Shown piece by piece: positions 41,004-51,241 of a stretch of 64,000 nt of DNA; position 1 is the stretch's first letter, and every line of letters begins with the position of its first letter. The stretch covers positions 443,321 to 507,320 of the forward strand of contig NZ_AUBU01000001.1 of NCBI RefSeq assembly GCF_000429405.1. Direction: 5' to 3'. A program made the position numbers and the translations under genes. Under the pieces are notes generated by a model. That model had not been told where the DNA came from. It made no database searches and was given only the letters and a program-made list of their open reading frames with translations. The stretch comes from Algoriphagus marincola DSM 16067 (lineage in GTDB: Bacteria > Bacteroidota > Bacteroidia > Cytophagales > Cyclobacteriaceae).

Positions 41004-42098
41004 TTATGCTTTAATTTCTACGATTTCAGTTTTTTTCTTTTCAGCATTTCTGATGGCTACTTGACGGGCTACAGACTCTGCTAACTCTTTGTACGCTTTC
41101 TGAGTAATTCCGTTTTTCAATACTGCAGGATAGCCTGTATCTCCACTTTCACGAATACTCTGTACGATAGGGATTTCACCTAAGAATTCCACTTGATATT
41201 TTTCAGCTAATTTTTTACCTCCTTCTTTTCCAAATAGGTAATATTTGTTGTCAGGGAGTTCTTCAGGTGTAAAGTAAGCCATATTTTCAATAACACCTAA
41301 AACAGGTACATTTATTTGTGGCTGTTTGAACATCGTTAATCCCTTCGTAGCATCCGCTAATGCAACTTTTTGAGGAGTAGTGACGATCACTGCTCCAGTC
41401 ACAGGGACAGTTTGTACCATGGTCAAATGTATATCGGAGGTCCCCGGCGGTAGGTCGATTAATAGATAATCCAATTCACCCCATTCTACATCTGAAATAA
41501 ATTGTCTAAGCGCAGAACTTGCCATAGGGCCTCTCCATACCACTGCAGAATCGGCCGGGGTCAGAAAACCAATTGAAATTAGCTTGACTCCGTATTGTTC
41601 GATCGGAAGAATTACATTTTTGTCTCCGACTTTTTTCACCGAAGGCTGCTCACCTTCTACATTGAACATGGTCGGAATCGATGGTCCTGAAATATCAGCA
41701 TCGATCAAGCCTACTTTTGCGCCGGATTCGGCGAGTGCAACAGCCAAATTAGAAGCGGTAGTAGATTTTCCTACTCCTCCTTTGCCGGAAGCAATGGCAA
41801 TGATGTTTTTCACATCAGGCAAAATTGGGGTTGCTTCGCGTACGGTGGTAACTTGGGAAGTCATGTGAATATCCCAATCAAAATCTTGTCCAAAATCTTC
41901 TTCCAATGCCTCAATACAGTTGTTTTTGATCACTTCTTTGAGAGGACAGGCTGGAGTAGTTAATACGACACTGAAACTTACTTTTTTGCCTTCAATATGA
42001 ATTTTTTGAATCATTCCTAGACTCACCAAGTCGCGCTTGAGGTCAGGATCTTCTACTCGTGAAAGACTTTTTAATATGGCTTCTTTAGAAAGTTGCAT
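41004..42098 (-). CDS. Mrp/NBP35 family Fe-S carrier ATPase
   Basis: 364-residue ATPase. Residues about 1-90 are a MIP18/DUF59 domain (ILKSLSRVEDPDLKRDLVSLG). From about 97 the deviant Walker A GKGGVGKSTT, then DADISGPSIPTMF and LIDLPPGTSDIHLT are typical of Mrp/ApbC. The usual C-terminal CxxC pair of Mrp is not evident; VIENMAYFTP replaces the common NMSYF-C region, as often in Bacteroidota. Probably loads Fe-S clusters together with the NifU protein. Confidence 0.92.
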   Translation of the reverse strand: MQLSKEAILKSLSRVEDPDLKRDLVSLGMIQKIHIEGKKVSFSVVLTTPACPLKEVIKNNCIEALEEDFGQDFDWDIHMTSQVTTVREATPILPDVKNIIAIASGKGGVGKSTTASNLAVALAESGAKVGLIDADISGPSIPTMFNVEGEQPSVKKVGDKNVILPIEQYGVKLISIGFLTPADSAVVWRGPMASSALRQFISDVEWGELDYLLIDLPPGTSDIHLTMVQTVPVTGAVIVTTPQKVALADATKGLTMFKQPQINVPVLGVIENMAYFTPEELPDNKYYLFGKEGGKKLAEKYQVEFLGEIPIVQSIRESGDTGYPAVLKNGITQKAYKELAESVARQVAIRNAEKKKTEIVEIKA

Positions 42099-42249
42099 TG
42101 TGGAAAATTTTGTCGCAAGATAGTTTCAATTAATGGCTTTGGGAAGCTTTATGATAGAATCGCAGTTGATAAACTACGATGTTTCCCAATTAGTTCTCAG
42201 AAAAGGCCATCAATTCCAAGCACTGGATTAACTTTGTCAATCTAGATTT

Positions 42250-44190
42250 ATGGGAATTAGCAAGCATACCACCGATAAGGTCAAGGACAGAATGGACATC
42301 GAGGAGGTGATCTCTGATTATGTCCCACTTAAGCGCAAAGGTCAGAATCTCTGGGCCTGCTGTCCTTTCCATGGTGAAAAGACCCCGTCTTTTTCGGTTT
42401 CACCTGCCAAGCAAATCTACAAATGCTTTGGATGTGGGAAGGCTGGTGACCCTATCCAATTTGTCATGGATATTGAAGGCTTAGGTTTTCAGGAGGCTGT
42501 TAGGCATTTGGCTGGGAAATATGGTATCGAAGTAGAGGAGGAGGAAGCTCAGACACCAGAGCAGGAGCAGGCCCAAAGTGAAAGAGAAAGCTTACTGATT
42601 GCACTCGGTTTTGCCCGGGACTTTTTTGTCAAAAATCTGGAAACTGCAGAAGGCCGATCCATCGGGCTGAGTTACTTCAAGGAGCGAGGTTTTGGACCTG
42701 AGATTATCCAAAAGTTTGATTTAGGCTACGCATTGGATGGATGGGATAGTCTTCTGAATGCAGCTAAAAAAGCTGGTTTTCAGGAAGATATTTTATTGAA
42801 AGCTGGTCTGATACTCGAAAAGGACGGGGATCCGTCTCGCAGATATGACCGTTTCCGTAATCGAGTCACTTTCACTATTCACAATATCAGCGGAAAGCCG
42901 ATCGCTTTCGGAGCCAGAATTCTGACCAAGGATAAAAATCAGCCCAAATACATCAATTCGCCCGAAACGCCTGTCTACCACAAAAGCGATGTGCTTTATG
43001 GCATGTTTCAGGCTAAGAAATCCATCAGGGAAAAAGACAATTGCTTCTTGGTGGAGGGATATACAGATGTGATATCGATGCATCTTTCGGGAATCGAAAA
43101 TGTCGTGGCTTCATCAGGTACCTCCCTCACCGAAGGTCAAATAAAACTGATCAAACGCTTCACCGATCAGGTTACCGTATTGTATGATGGGGATGCCGCC
43201 GGTATTAAAGCTTCACTCCGCGGTATAGATTTACTTTTGGAAGGTGGCTTGATTGTCAAGGCTGTCGTTTTTCCGGATGGAGAAGATCCGGATAGCTACT
43301 CTCGAAAGGTAGGATCTCAGGCATTTCAAGATTACCTGGCTGCAAACGCCAAAGACTTTATCGGTTTCAAGATCAACTTGTATAGGGATGAATACGAGCG
43401 GGATCCAATCCGCAAGGCAGAGGTGATCCGGGAGGTCGTCCAAAGTATTGCCAAAATACCAGATCCGATCATCCGATCAGTTTATTCTAAAGAAGCTGCC
43501 TCGCTTTTGGATATTGAAGAGGGAATCATCTATGCAGAGGTCAATAAAATCCTGCTCAAGGTACAACGGGATTATCATCGAAAATCAGAAGAAGTAGCGC
43601 AACAGCAAGCTGCGGTTGAAGACTTGCTTCCAGTAGAGCAGGAGGCTTTTTCGGTTTCTGAGGCTCTCCAAATCCAAGAAAGGGAGTTGATTCGTCTTCT
43701 ATTGAATTATGGACTAAAAGAACTCGATGGGGAATCTTTGAATCTTTGCCAGTACCTGCTCGCTGAAACAGAAGACCTGACCATCCACCACCCGCTCTAT
43801 GCTAAAATTTTGGACCTTTTCAGACAAAACTTAGTAAATGGTCAGGTAGTGGATTCGGATTATTTCTTGACCTTGGGTGATGTGGAAATTCGAAATGAGG
43901 TCATCGATTTGATCACTCCCCGCAGAGAAGCATCGGTGCATTGGACTGATAAATTCCAGATTTTTATACCAAAAGAAGAAGATGATCTTACATTGACGAG
44001 TTACAAGTCCATCCTGAGGCATAAACGGAAGTTTGTCCTGAAAATGATGGACGAGGCACTACAGAAAATTAAAAATGCTCACTCGGAGCAGTACACAGAC
44101 GAGCAAATTACCGAGCTTCAGGAGATTTATATGGGATTGAAGCAAGTACATATACAGATTGACCGGGAACTGGGGATAGTTATTGGGTAA
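42250..44190 (+). CDS. dnaG: DNA primase
   Basis: 646-residue replicative primase that synthesises RNA primers. The CHC2 zinc finger is at the N-terminus: Cys38, His41, Cys59 and Cys62 in CCPFHGEKTPSF and YKCFGCGKAGD. The TOPRIM domain (about 255-345) has LVEGYTDVISMH with the catalytic Glu and VLYDGDAAG with the Asp residues. A helicase-binding C-terminal region completes a full-length protein. Start MGISKHTTDKVKDRMDI aligns with other DnaG N-termini. Confidence 0.96.
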   Translation: MGISKHTTDKVKDRMDIEEVISDYVPLKRKGQNLWACCPFHGEKTPSFSVSPAKQIYKCFGCGKAGDPIQFVMDIEGLGFQEAVRHLAGKYGIEVEEEEAQTPEQEQAQSERESLLIALGFARDFFVKNLETAEGRSIGLSYFKERGFGPEIIQKFDLGYALDGWDSLLNAAKKAGFQEDILLKAGLILEKDGDPSRRYDRFRNRVTFTIHNISGKPIAFGARILTKDKNQPKYINSPETPVYHKSDVLYGMFQAKKSIREKDNCFLVEGYTDVISMHLSGIENVVASSGTSLTEGQIKLIKRFTDQVTVLYDGDAAGIKASLRGIDLLLEGGLIVKAVVFPDGEDPDSYSRKVGSQAFQDYLAANAKDFIGFKINLYRDEYERDPIRKAEVIREVVQSIAKIPDPIIRSVYSKEAASLLDIEEGIIYAEVNKILLKVQRDYHRKSEEVAQQQAAVEDLLPVEQEAFSVSEALQIQERELIRLLLNYGLKELDGESLNLCQYLLAETEDLTIHHPLYAKILDLFRQNLVNGQVVDSDYFLTLGDVEIRNEVIDLITPRREASVHWTDKFQIFIPKEEDDLTLTSYKSILRHKRKFVLKMMDEALQKIKNAHSEQYTDEQITELQEIYMGLKQVHIQIDRELGIVIG

Positions 44191-44235
44191 ACCAAACTTT
44201 CTTTGGCAATGGTCTGTTTTAGAATCGAAAGGACG

Positions 44236-44243
44236 TAAATTTG
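44236..44243 (+). promoter_or_regulatory. -7 promoter element of ribBA
   Basis: TAAATTTG matches TAnnTTTG. It overlaps the TTG at 44241 that would otherwise be taken as the start codon, and so favours the GTG at 44271 as the real start. A clear -33 box was not found. Confidence 0.45.
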
Positions 44244-44270
44244 TCCACTCATTTATTCAAAAAATTATCC

Positions 44271-45482
44271 GTGGAAAATTATCAATTGGACTCCATTGAG
44301 GAAGCCATCGAAGACATAAAAGATGGAAAGGTCATTATCGTAGTAGATGATGAGGACCGTGAAAACGAAGGTGATTTCGTATGCGCTGCAGAAAAAGTCA
44401 CCCCTGAAATCATCAACTTCATGGCAAAGTATGGCCGTGGTCTTATCTGCGCGCCTTTGGTGGAGGATCGTTGTGAGAAACTTGGCCTGGAGCTCATGGT
44501 TGGTCATAATACCGCAGCCTTTGAGACACCTTTTACCGTTTCAGTCGATTTGATTGGGCATGGATGTACCACAGGTATTTCAGCATCGGACCGGGCAAAA
44601 ACCATTCAGGCATTGGTGGATGATGCGATTGATCCTAGTGAATTAGGGAAGCCGGGACATATTTTTCCACTGAAAGCCAAGAGAGGCGGAGTGCTTCGTC
44701 GTGCAGGACATACAGAGGCAGCTATCGATTTTGCACGTCTGGCAGGTCTCAAGCCAGCAGGTGTCCTAGTGGAGATCATGAATGAGGATGGTACCATGGC
44801 TAGACTGCCTGATTTGGTCGAGGTTGCTAAGCAATTCGATTTGAAATTAGTATCGATCAAGGATTTGATTGCTTATAGAATCAAACATGAATCCCTGATT
44901 AAGCGAGAAATAGGCGTTGAAATGCCTACCACTTGGGGAAACTTTGATTTGATTGCATTTAGACAAACTAATACCCAAGAAATCCATCTTGCGCTAATCA
45001 AAGGAACTTGGACGAAGGATGAGCCAATCATGGTCAGAGTGCATTCTTCCTGCGTGACGGGCGATATATTTGGAAGTTGTAGATGTGATTGTGGTCCTCA
45101 ACTTCACGCAGCTATGGAAATGGTAGAAAAAGAAGGAAAGGGGCTGATTCTCTACATGAACCAAGAAGGTCGTGGTATCGGTTTGATCAATAAGCTGAAA
45201 GCCTACAAGCTTCAGGAGGAAGGCATGGACACTGTGCAGGCCAACTTAGCATTGGGTCTCCCTATGGACAGCAGGGATTATGGAGTAGGTGCTCAGATTC
45301 TCAGAGACTTGGGTGTGGGTAAAATCCGATTGATTTCAAATAATCCCCAAAAACGAGTAGGTCTGATTGGATATGGTTTAGAGATTGTGGAGCAGGTGCC
45401 CATCGAAATCGCTCCAAATCCTCACAATGAGAATTATTTGAGAACCAAACGAGATAAAATGGGACATAATATTCTCAAGTAG
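44271..45482 (+). CDS. ribBA: bifunctional DHBP synthase / GTP cyclohydrolase II
   Basis: About 403-residue riboflavin-biosynthesis enzyme. The N-terminal half makes 3,4-dihydroxy-2-butanone 4-phosphate from ribulose 5-phosphate ([25 protein letters not shown]). The C-terminal half opens GTP; zinc ligands are the cysteines in [20 protein letters not shown], and NQEGRGIGL is the family motif. Both halves look active. I prefer GTG 44271 ([16 protein letters not shown]) because the longer TTG start at 44241 lies inside a promoter element. No FMN riboswitch is present; the gap to dnaG is only 50-80 bases. Confidence 0.95.
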   Translation: MENYQLDSIEEAIEDIKDGKVIIVVDDEDRENEGDFVCAAEKVTPEIINFMAKYGRGLICAPLVEDRCEKLGLELMVGHNTAAFETPFTVSVDLIGHGCTTGISASDRAKTIQALVDDAIDPSELGKPGHIFPLKAKRGGVLRRAGHTEAAIDFARLAGLKPAGVLVEIMNEDGTMARLPDLVEVAKQFDLKLVSIKDLIAYRIKHESLIKREIGVEMPTTWGNFDLIAFRQTNTQEIHLALIKGTWTKDEPIMVRVHSSCVTGDIFGSCRCDCGPQLHAAMEMVEKEGKGLILYMNQEGRGIGLINKLKAYKLQEEGMDTVQANLALGLPMDSRDYGVGAQILRDLGVGKIRLISNNPQKRVGLIGYGLEIVEQVPIEIAPNPHNENYLRTKRDKMGHNILK

Positions 45483-45542
45483 TTCAAAAAATTCTTTGAG
45501 AAAGATCATAAACTGAACACAATCAAAATCGTATCTTAAGAT

Positions 45543-46193
45543 ATGAATAAGATAATTAAATCATATATACTTACTCTAGCACTCATGCTTATGAGTGGTA
45601 GCTTACTGATTGCCCAAAATCAATTTCCCTCCCAGATTTGGCATAAAGGAAATATTCATACTACCGATGGTCAAGTCTATTCAGGCTTGGTGAAATATGA
45701 TTTGGATAATAACCTTGTGCAGTTGCAGGTAGAGACTATCGCGACTTTCACAGCTTCCAATGTGACTTATTTTGAAATCTTGGATGATATCTACGGTGGA
45801 CTTCGAAAATTTTACAGCCTTCCATATTCACTGAATGGCGACTATGAGACGCCTATCTTCTTTGAGGTGCTTACTGAAGGAGAGGAAATCGCACTCTTAT
45901 GTAGAGAATATATTGCCACGGACTCAAGAAATATGAATGCCTGGGGACCCGTGGGAATGAATCCATTTTGGGGACCTCAAAACATGATTGGTTATCGCTT
46001 AGCCTTCAATTATTATTTTTTTAAAGACAATCAAATCCAACGTTACAGCATGAAGAAAAAGGATCTTTTTGCGATGCTCCCAGGTCATGACGATGAAATA
46101 AGTCTTTTCATGAGAAAAAATCGTCTGGAGCACGATAAGCGAGGAGATTTGCTTCGAATAGCTGCTTATTACAACGAATTGAACAAAAACTAA
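45543..46193 (+). CDS. hypothetical exported protein
   Basis: 216-residue protein with a signal peptide (MNKIIKSYILTLALMLMSGSLLIA). The mature part starts NQFPSQIWHKGNIHTTDGQVYSGLVKYDL, a pattern resembling small-barrel repeat proteins of Cytophagales, and ends in a charged helix (RKNRLEHDKRGDLLRIAAYY). No known domain recognised. Its stop shares a base with the surE start (TAATG), so it is translationally coupled to it. Confidence 0.75.
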   Translation: MNKIIKSYILTLALMLMSGSLLIAQNQFPSQIWHKGNIHTTDGQVYSGLVKYDLDNNLVQLQVETIATFTASNVTYFEILDDIYGGLRKFYSLPYSLNGDYETPIFFEVLTEGEEIALLCREYIATDSRNMNAWGPVGMNPFWGPQNMIGYRLAFNYYFFKDNQIQRYSMKKKDLFAMLPGHDDEISLFMRKNRLEHDKRGDLLRIAAYYNELNKN

Positions 46194-46978
46194 TGTCAAG
46201 ACCGCTTATTCTCGTCTCAAATGACGATGGAATTACCTCAAAGGGGATTCGAGTTCTCGTATCAGTAATGAAAAAATTGGGTGAAGTGGTAGTTGTCGCG
46301 CCAGATAGCCCTCAATCTGGAATGGGACATGCCATCACGATTGGAGAAACTCTGCGTCTCTATGAGGAGGAGATTTTTGAAGGTGTAAAAGCCTACAGTG
46401 CCAGTGGAACTCCTGCCGATTGTGTCAAGCTCGCTAAACATTATGTGCTAAAGGATCGAACTCCGGATTTGGTTGTCAGTGGGATCAATCACGGCTCCAA
46501 CACTTCCATTTCAGTGCTATACTCTGGCACTATGTCGGCTGCTATCGAAGGAGCATTGGAAGGGTATCCCTCCATTGGTTTTTCCCTTTGCGATTATTCA
46601 TCCAAAGCAGATTTTTCGCATGTGGAGGCCTGGGTTGAGAAAATTGCTTCTCAAGTTTTGGAGCGAGGAATAGCTAAAGGTGTTGCGCTAAATGTGAACT
46701 TTCCTCCAAAGCAAAATGAAGGAATCAAGGGTATCAAGCTTTGTAGACAGGCTGATGCAAAGTGGCAAGAGGAGTTCTCGGAGCGTTTCGATCCTAATGG
46801 AAGAAAGTATTTCTGGATGGCAGGTAATTTTGTGAATTTTGACAAAGGAGAAGATAACGATGAGTGGGCTATTGCCAATAATTATGTATCGATAGTTCCT
46901 TGTCAATATGATTTGACAGCCCATCATGCCATCAGTAGAATGAACAAAGATTGGGACTGGGAATATTTAAAAAAGTAA
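46193..46978 (+). CDS. surE: 5'/3'-nucleotidase SurE
   Basis: 261-residue metal-dependent nucleotidase of the SurE family, which dephosphorylates nucleoside monophosphates and is linked to stationary-phase survival. The metal site is ILVSNDDGI (Asp-Asp); APDSPQSGMGHAITI, SGTPADCVKLA and SGINHGSNTSISVLYSGT are invariant segments. Complete length. Confidence 0.95.
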   Translation: MSRPLILVSNDDGITSKGIRVLVSVMKKLGEVVVVAPDSPQSGMGHAITIGETLRLYEEEIFEGVKAYSASGTPADCVKLAKHYVLKDRTPDLVVSGINHGSNTSISVLYSGTMSAAIEGALEGYPSIGFSLCDYSSKADFSHVEAWVEKIASQVLERGIAKGVALNVNFPPKQNEGIKGIKLCRQADAKWQEEFSERFDPNGRKYFWMAGNFVNFDKGEDNDEWAIANNYVSIVPCQYDLTAHHAISRMNKDWDWEYLKK

Positions 46979-47055
46979 AGTCCGTTATAATTAAATCCTA
47001 TAAAAAAGATTTTTGCTCTAGCTGAAAAAAGAATTTCACATTTATTGGATATCAG

Positions 47056-47063
47056 TATCTTTG
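47056..47063 (+). promoter_or_regulatory. -7 promoter element of the histidine kinase gene
   Basis: TATCTTTG matches the consensus exactly and lies 14-20 bases before the possible start codons, giving a nearly leaderless or very short leader transcript. Confidence 0.45.
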
Positions 47064-47076
47064 AAAGCAAAATCCA

Positions 47077-49056
47077 TTGTTTGTGAGTTATACGGTTTAC
47101 AAAAAACTCCTATCTCTTTGTTTTCTGGTCTTTGCAAGCATCCCACTTGGACTGGCCCAGCAAGTTAATGTCGATAGTTTAAGAAATCTTTTGCCTTCGC
47201 TCAATTCAGAGAGCAGAGTGGATGTGCTTAATCAATTGGGTTCGGAGCTCCGGGAGCGGTCACAGCAAGAGGCTATGGACTATTCCTTTGAGGCCGATTC
47301 GATTGCAAAGGAAATCCAATATTTATCAGGAGAAGCTAGAGCTAAAGAAAATATAGGATGGATAAATTATCGTCGTGGAAAATGGCAAACTGCTTTTGAA
47401 TATTCTGAAACTGCTTTTGGTCTTGCCACTCAAATCAACGATTCGCTCCAGATTGCCAGGATCCTAAATAACATTGGCGCTCTTTACTTCGAGCAGCAAA
47501 ATTTCAAAATGGCCCTGCTCCAATTTCAAAATGCCTATGACGCAGTAGAGGGCAAGGATGATCTTTACACACAGATTAGGAGCTTAAATAATCTGGCTTA
47601 TATCCATAGTCAATTAGGTAACTATGACTCAGCTTTGCTTTTTTCAAAAAAGGCCATTGCCATCAATGAAGCTTCCGGATCGCCTTATCTCACATCTTTT
47701 TCTAACCGGGTGATAGGGGATGTCTACCTTTCCCAAGGATACCTAGACAGTGCTTCGATCATTTTTGAGAATTCATTAGATATGGCACGAAGACAGGGTT
47801 TGAGTACGACTCTAGCAAGTGTCATGCATAGGCTGGGAGATACATATTTGCGTAAAGGGCAACTAGACAAAGCGGAAGCAATCCTACTAGAGGGAGTTGA
47901 AGTTTCAAAAGCCAATAATTTCAGGGATGAGCTAGCCAAGTCTCATAAATATTTGGCAGAGCTCTATGAGCAAAAAGGGAATTTAAGAATGTCATTGCAG
48001 CATCTTAATTCCTATGTAAGTATCAATGATTCGCTTACCAATAAAATGAATCAAGATCGGATTTCATTGATGCAGGGGATGTTTCAGGACAATCTTGAAA
48101 AATCAGAAGTGGAGTTGCTAAAAGCTCAAAATCAAAATCAGGCGGACAGGCTTGCCTTTATCAATCGGATCGTTTGGATCATGAGTATTGCAGCCATAAT
48201 TGTGTTGGTTCTTGGTTTTTGGGTGGTAAAGTTCAATTTGGATATACGTAAAATCAATGCAGACTTAGTAGCTCAGCAGCAAAAGATAGCCTCCCAAAAT
48301 GCTGACCTGGAAAGGAAATCAGAACAGCTTCAAACGATCAATGAAACAAAAAATAAGTTGTTTTCTATATTAAGTCATGATTTGAAAGGGCCTATTGCCT
48401 CCGTGAAGGGCTTGATCGATATGACAATGGGTGGTGATATTTCCCAGGAAGAATTTTTTGAAATATTAAACACCTTAAAAAAGGATGTGGACTCTGTGCA
48501 TTTCACACTTTCTAACACGCTGAATTGGTCACTTTCACAAATGGAAGGGTTTAAGTTAAATCCAGTCAAAGTGAATCTTAACTCACTATTCAAAAATACA
48601 GAGCACTTACTGTCTAGACAGATACAATCCAAGTCCTTACATATCAAAAATGAACTTCCTGAAGATCTTGACTTGATGATTGATCAGGATTTGATCGAAG
48701 TCGTGATCAGGAATATCTTAAGTAATGCTATCAAATATTCCCCTGAGAATGGAGTAATTCGTTCCTTCATTAAGGAAAATCAAAGCTCGCTAATTTGGTG
48801 TGTAGAAGATGAAGGAAAAGGAGTGAACCCTGAGCAAATCAGTCAGATTTTGAGGGAGGACTATTCAATAACCCAATCCAAGCCCGGTACTCAAAAAGAG
48901 AAGGGGTCTGGTTTAGGACTACAGGTTTGTAAAGAATTTGTGAGGATGGTGGATGGAAATCTTTCTATTGAAAACATCTCTGGCAAAGGAGCCCGGGTAT
49001 GTGTTCATTTTCCTGCCTCACTTTTAATTAGCGAGACGAATTCGGTCTATAGCTAA
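47077..49056 (+). CDS. TPR-containing sensor histidine kinase
   Basis: 659-residue kinase. Signal peptide or first helix (LLSLCFLVFASIPLGLA), then about six TPR repeats in the periplasm (residues about 60-330). A transmembrane helix follows near 365 (RIVWIMSIAAIIVLVLGFWV), then a coiled coil, HisKA with FSILSHDLKGPIASVKG (His near 433) and HATPase with NILSNAIKYSP, EDEGKGVNPEQI and GSGLGLQVCKEFV. The start is TTG 47077 or GTG 47083; no ATG fits. No response regulator adjoins it. The 3' end overlaps the convergent gene by 33 bases. Confidence 0.88.
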   Translation: MFVSYTVYKKLLSLCFLVFASIPLGLAQQVNVDSLRNLLPSLNSESRVDVLNQLGSELRERSQQEAMDYSFEADSIAKEIQYLSGEARAKENIGWINYRRGKWQTAFEYSETAFGLATQINDSLQIARILNNIGALYFEQQNFKMALLQFQNAYDAVEGKDDLYTQIRSLNNLAYIHSQLGNYDSALLFSKKAIAINEASGSPYLTSFSNRVIGDVYLSQGYLDSASIIFENSLDMARRQGLSTTLASVMHRLGDTYLRKGQLDKAEAILLEGVEVSKANNFRDELAKSHKYLAELYEQKGNLRMSLQHLNSYVSINDSLTNKMNQDRISLMQGMFQDNLEKSEVELLKAQNQNQADRLAFINRIVWIMSIAAIIVLVLGFWVVKFNLDIRKINADLVAQQQKIASQNADLERKSEQLQTINETKNKLFSILSHDLKGPIASVKGLIDMTMGGDISQEEFFEILNTLKKDVDSVHFTLSNTLNWSLSQMEGFKLNPVKVNLNSLFKNTEHLLSRQIQSKSLHIKNELPEDLDLMIDQDLIEVVIRNILSNAIKYSPENGVIRSFIKENQSSLIWCVEDEGKGVNPEQISQILREDYSITQSKPGTQKEKGSGLGLQVCKEFVRMVDGNLSIENISGKGARVCVHFPASLLISETNSVYS

Positions 49057-49905
49057 AAAGGCTTTCGGGTTAATTTTTTCCGAAAGAATTCCCAATTCTA
49101 CCATTTTCTCCATCGCAAGATTTAAGGTATTGGTATCAATAATTGATTCAGTTTCCCACTCGGTTTGTAGGAGCCATTCAGAGACTTGTTCTTTGTCCAA
49201 ATGATATAAACTGGAGATTTCTTCTGCTAAATCGGGGGCTTTTTGTAGGGAATTGGATAGCTGGTAGACTTGGTCCCGTAGGTCAAATATCAAATCTCCA
49301 AACTGGTCAATGACTTCCTGCCTGCAACTTATTCCAAAACAAGGCCACGGACTGGGCACTTCTCCGATTCTTCTAAGTTGACCGGACTGTACCCAAGGCA
49401 TGGTTGTGTATTTTTCCCAAAGAAATATCGCATCGGGATCTGATTCGTATCGACTCAGTGCCCCATCAAGGTTATCTACTATCTCAAATTGCAATTCATT
49501 GGAATTCCAATTTTCCCGTTTCGCCAAAACGTAGGCCATAAGGTTTGACCCTGAACCGAGTCGGCTAATATAAAATCTTGGATTTTGAATATCCTGAAGG
49601 CTTTTATACTTGCTTTGGCTTCCAACGTGGATTCCCCAGATAAGGGGAGATTTGACATGAAAGCCAATTAGTTTAGAAGAGTTGCCTTGTTGATGGTCTT
49701 TAAGGAAGCTCTCTGTAAGTACTATGGCGATGTCTGTTTCACCCTTCCGGAGTGCTTGATTCATTTGGCCGGATCCACGAGACTCATCTATCCACTCCAA
49801 TCGGACCTGCCTTTCAAGGAAGGGTTGCTGTTTTACGATTTTTCTCCAGGGAAGATTGAAATGCTCGGGGACACCTGTGATCCGAATGATGTTTTCTTTA
49901 GTCAT
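49024..49905 (-). CDS. substrate-binding-protein-like protein without signal peptide
   Basis: 293-residue protein with a type 2 periplasmic-binding fold of the NMT1/SsuA-like kind (TDIAIVLTESFLKDH, NPRFYISRLGSGSNLMAYVLAKRENW). It begins MTKENIIRITGVPEHFNLPW, with no signal peptide or lipobox, so it should stay in the cytosol. A C-terminal helical part (residues about 215-293) is not typical of transport proteins. No ABC permease or ATPase genes are nearby. It overlaps the sugar transporter gene by 8 bases and so is probably part of the same transcript. Ligand unknown; a metabolite sensor or enzyme is possible. Confidence 0.7.
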   Translation of the reverse strand: MTKENIIRITGVPEHFNLPWRKIVKQQPFLERQVRLEWIDESRGSGQMNQALRKGETDIAIVLTESFLKDHQQGNSSKLIGFHVKSPLIWGIHVGSQSKYKSLQDIQNPRFYISRLGSGSNLMAYVLAKRENWNSNELQFEIVDNLDGALSRYESDPDAIFLWEKYTTMPWVQSGQLRRIGEVPSPWPCFGISCRQEVIDQFGDLIFDLRDQVYQLSNSLQKAPDLAEEISSLYHLDKEQVSEWLLQTEWETESIIDTNTLNLAMEKMVELGILSEKINPKAFLAIDRIRLAN

Positions 49906-51223
49906 GAATAGCCTTCTTGTCTGTAATCAGAAGATTGGAAAATCCGGCCAAAATTAACATAGTTCCCGCCAAAAGCATGGTATTGATCACAGCTTCTCCA
50001 AAGAAGAATTTGTAAAGGAAATTCACCCCGCCTAAAGCGGCTATGATCTGCGGGATGACAATAAACATATTGAAAATCCCCATGTATACTCCCATTTTTC
50101 GTGGGTTTACAGAACTAGACAGCATTGCGTAAGGCATAGACAGGATACTGGCCCATGCTATTCCCACCAGAGAAAAGCTAATATGAAGCATCCAAGGCTC
50201 TGAAATAAAATAAATCAGAATAAATCCCATCCCGCCTGCTATCAAGCTAACTAGGTGAAGCAAGCGGCGATTAATCCTGATTTTACTGGCCACAAAGGCC
50301 AAAATCAAAGCATAAATCATAGAAACCAATCCATAGGTTCCAAGATAACTTCCTACGCTGTCAGCAGCATCATTGTAAGCTGCGGAGGTGGTGTCTGTCG
50401 CACCAAAAACATGCTCTGTGATAGCAGGAGTAGCAAAGCTCCACATCGTGAAAAAAGCAAACCACGAAAAAAACTGTACGATACCAAGCTTTTTCATTAC
50501 AGAAGGCATTCCGGCGATATTTTTAAATATTTCCTTCACACCAGCCATAAAACCGCTACTGTCAGCTTTTTCCTTTTCAAATTCCTCCATATCCTCAGGA
50601 GGGTATTCTTCCGTAGTCAGAATGGTATACAAAATGGAAGTGAAAAGTACCAATGCACCAATTCCGAAAGCATATTTTACAGAATCAGGTACTACTCCTT
50701 CCGGAGCGGTGTTTGGGACACCTAGTTGGGTCATCATCCAGGGAAGATTAGAAGCTACCCATGTTCCGATTCCAATAATTAATGTCTGGACAACGAACCC
50801 ATACGATCGCTGAGAGTCCGGAAGCTTATCAGCAACAAGAGCTCGGAAAGGCTCCATGCTGATGTTGATGGAAGCATCCAAGATCCAAAGTGCACCTGCT
50901 GCCATCCAAAGTGCCGATGAATAAGGCGCAAAGAAAAGTGCCACGGTACTGAGCACAGCTCCGATGAAAAAGAAAGGTTTTCTTCTTCCAAATTTTGGAT
51001 GCCAAGTTCGATCACTTAAATAGCCAACGATTGGCTGCACCAATAAACCAGTCAAAGGAGCAGCAATCCAAAGAAAAGGAATGGTGTCCTTATCAGCCCC
51101 AAGAGTTTGAAATATGCGGGACATAAACCCGCCCTGGAGGGCAAAGCCAAATTGGATACCCAAAAATCCGAAACTCATGTTCCAGATTTGCCAGAAACTT
51201 AGGCGTTTTTTTTGTTCGGTCAT
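49898..51223 (-). CDS. MFS sugar transporter, SLC45-like
   Basis: 441-residue 12-helix transporter of the GPH/SLC45 branch. Typical are LSFWQIWNMSFGFLGIQFGFAL, QPIVGYLSDRTWHPKFGRRKP (the loop 2-3 motif) and ASILSMPYAMLSSSV. In Bacteroidota such genes lie beside alpha-glucosidases and carry maltose or maltodextrins into the cytosol. Directly after the GH31 gene (18 bases) in the same direction. Confidence 0.9.
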   Translation of the reverse strand: MTEQKKRLSFWQIWNMSFGFLGIQFGFALQGGFMSRIFQTLGADKDTIPFLWIAAPLTGLLVQPIVGYLSDRTWHPKFGRRKPFFFIGAVLSTVALFFAPYSSALWMAAGALWILDASINISMEPFRALVADKLPDSQRSYGFVVQTLIIGIGTWVASNLPWMMTQLGVPNTAPEGVVPDSVKYAFGIGALVLFTSILYTILTTEEYPPEDMEEFEKEKADSSGFMAGVKEIFKNIAGMPSVMKKLGIVQFFSWFAFFTMWSFATPAITEHVFGATDTTSAAYNDAADSVGSYLGTYGLVSMIYALILAFVASKIRINRRLLHLVSLIAGGMGFILIYFISEPWMLHISFSLVGIAWASILSMPYAMLSSSVNPRKMGVYMGIFNMFIVIPQIIAALGGVNFLYKFFFGEAVINTMLLAGTMLILAGFSNLLITDKKAIHD

Positions 51224-51241
51224 GCTGGGTTTATTTATGAA

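Noticed and set aside
44191..44270. FMN riboswitch before ribBA
   Set aside because: The gap is too short for the aptamer and contains none of its conserved elements.
50255..50725. Rightward frame of 156 codons
   Set aside because: Antisense to the SLC45-like transporter; composition is not that of a folded protein.
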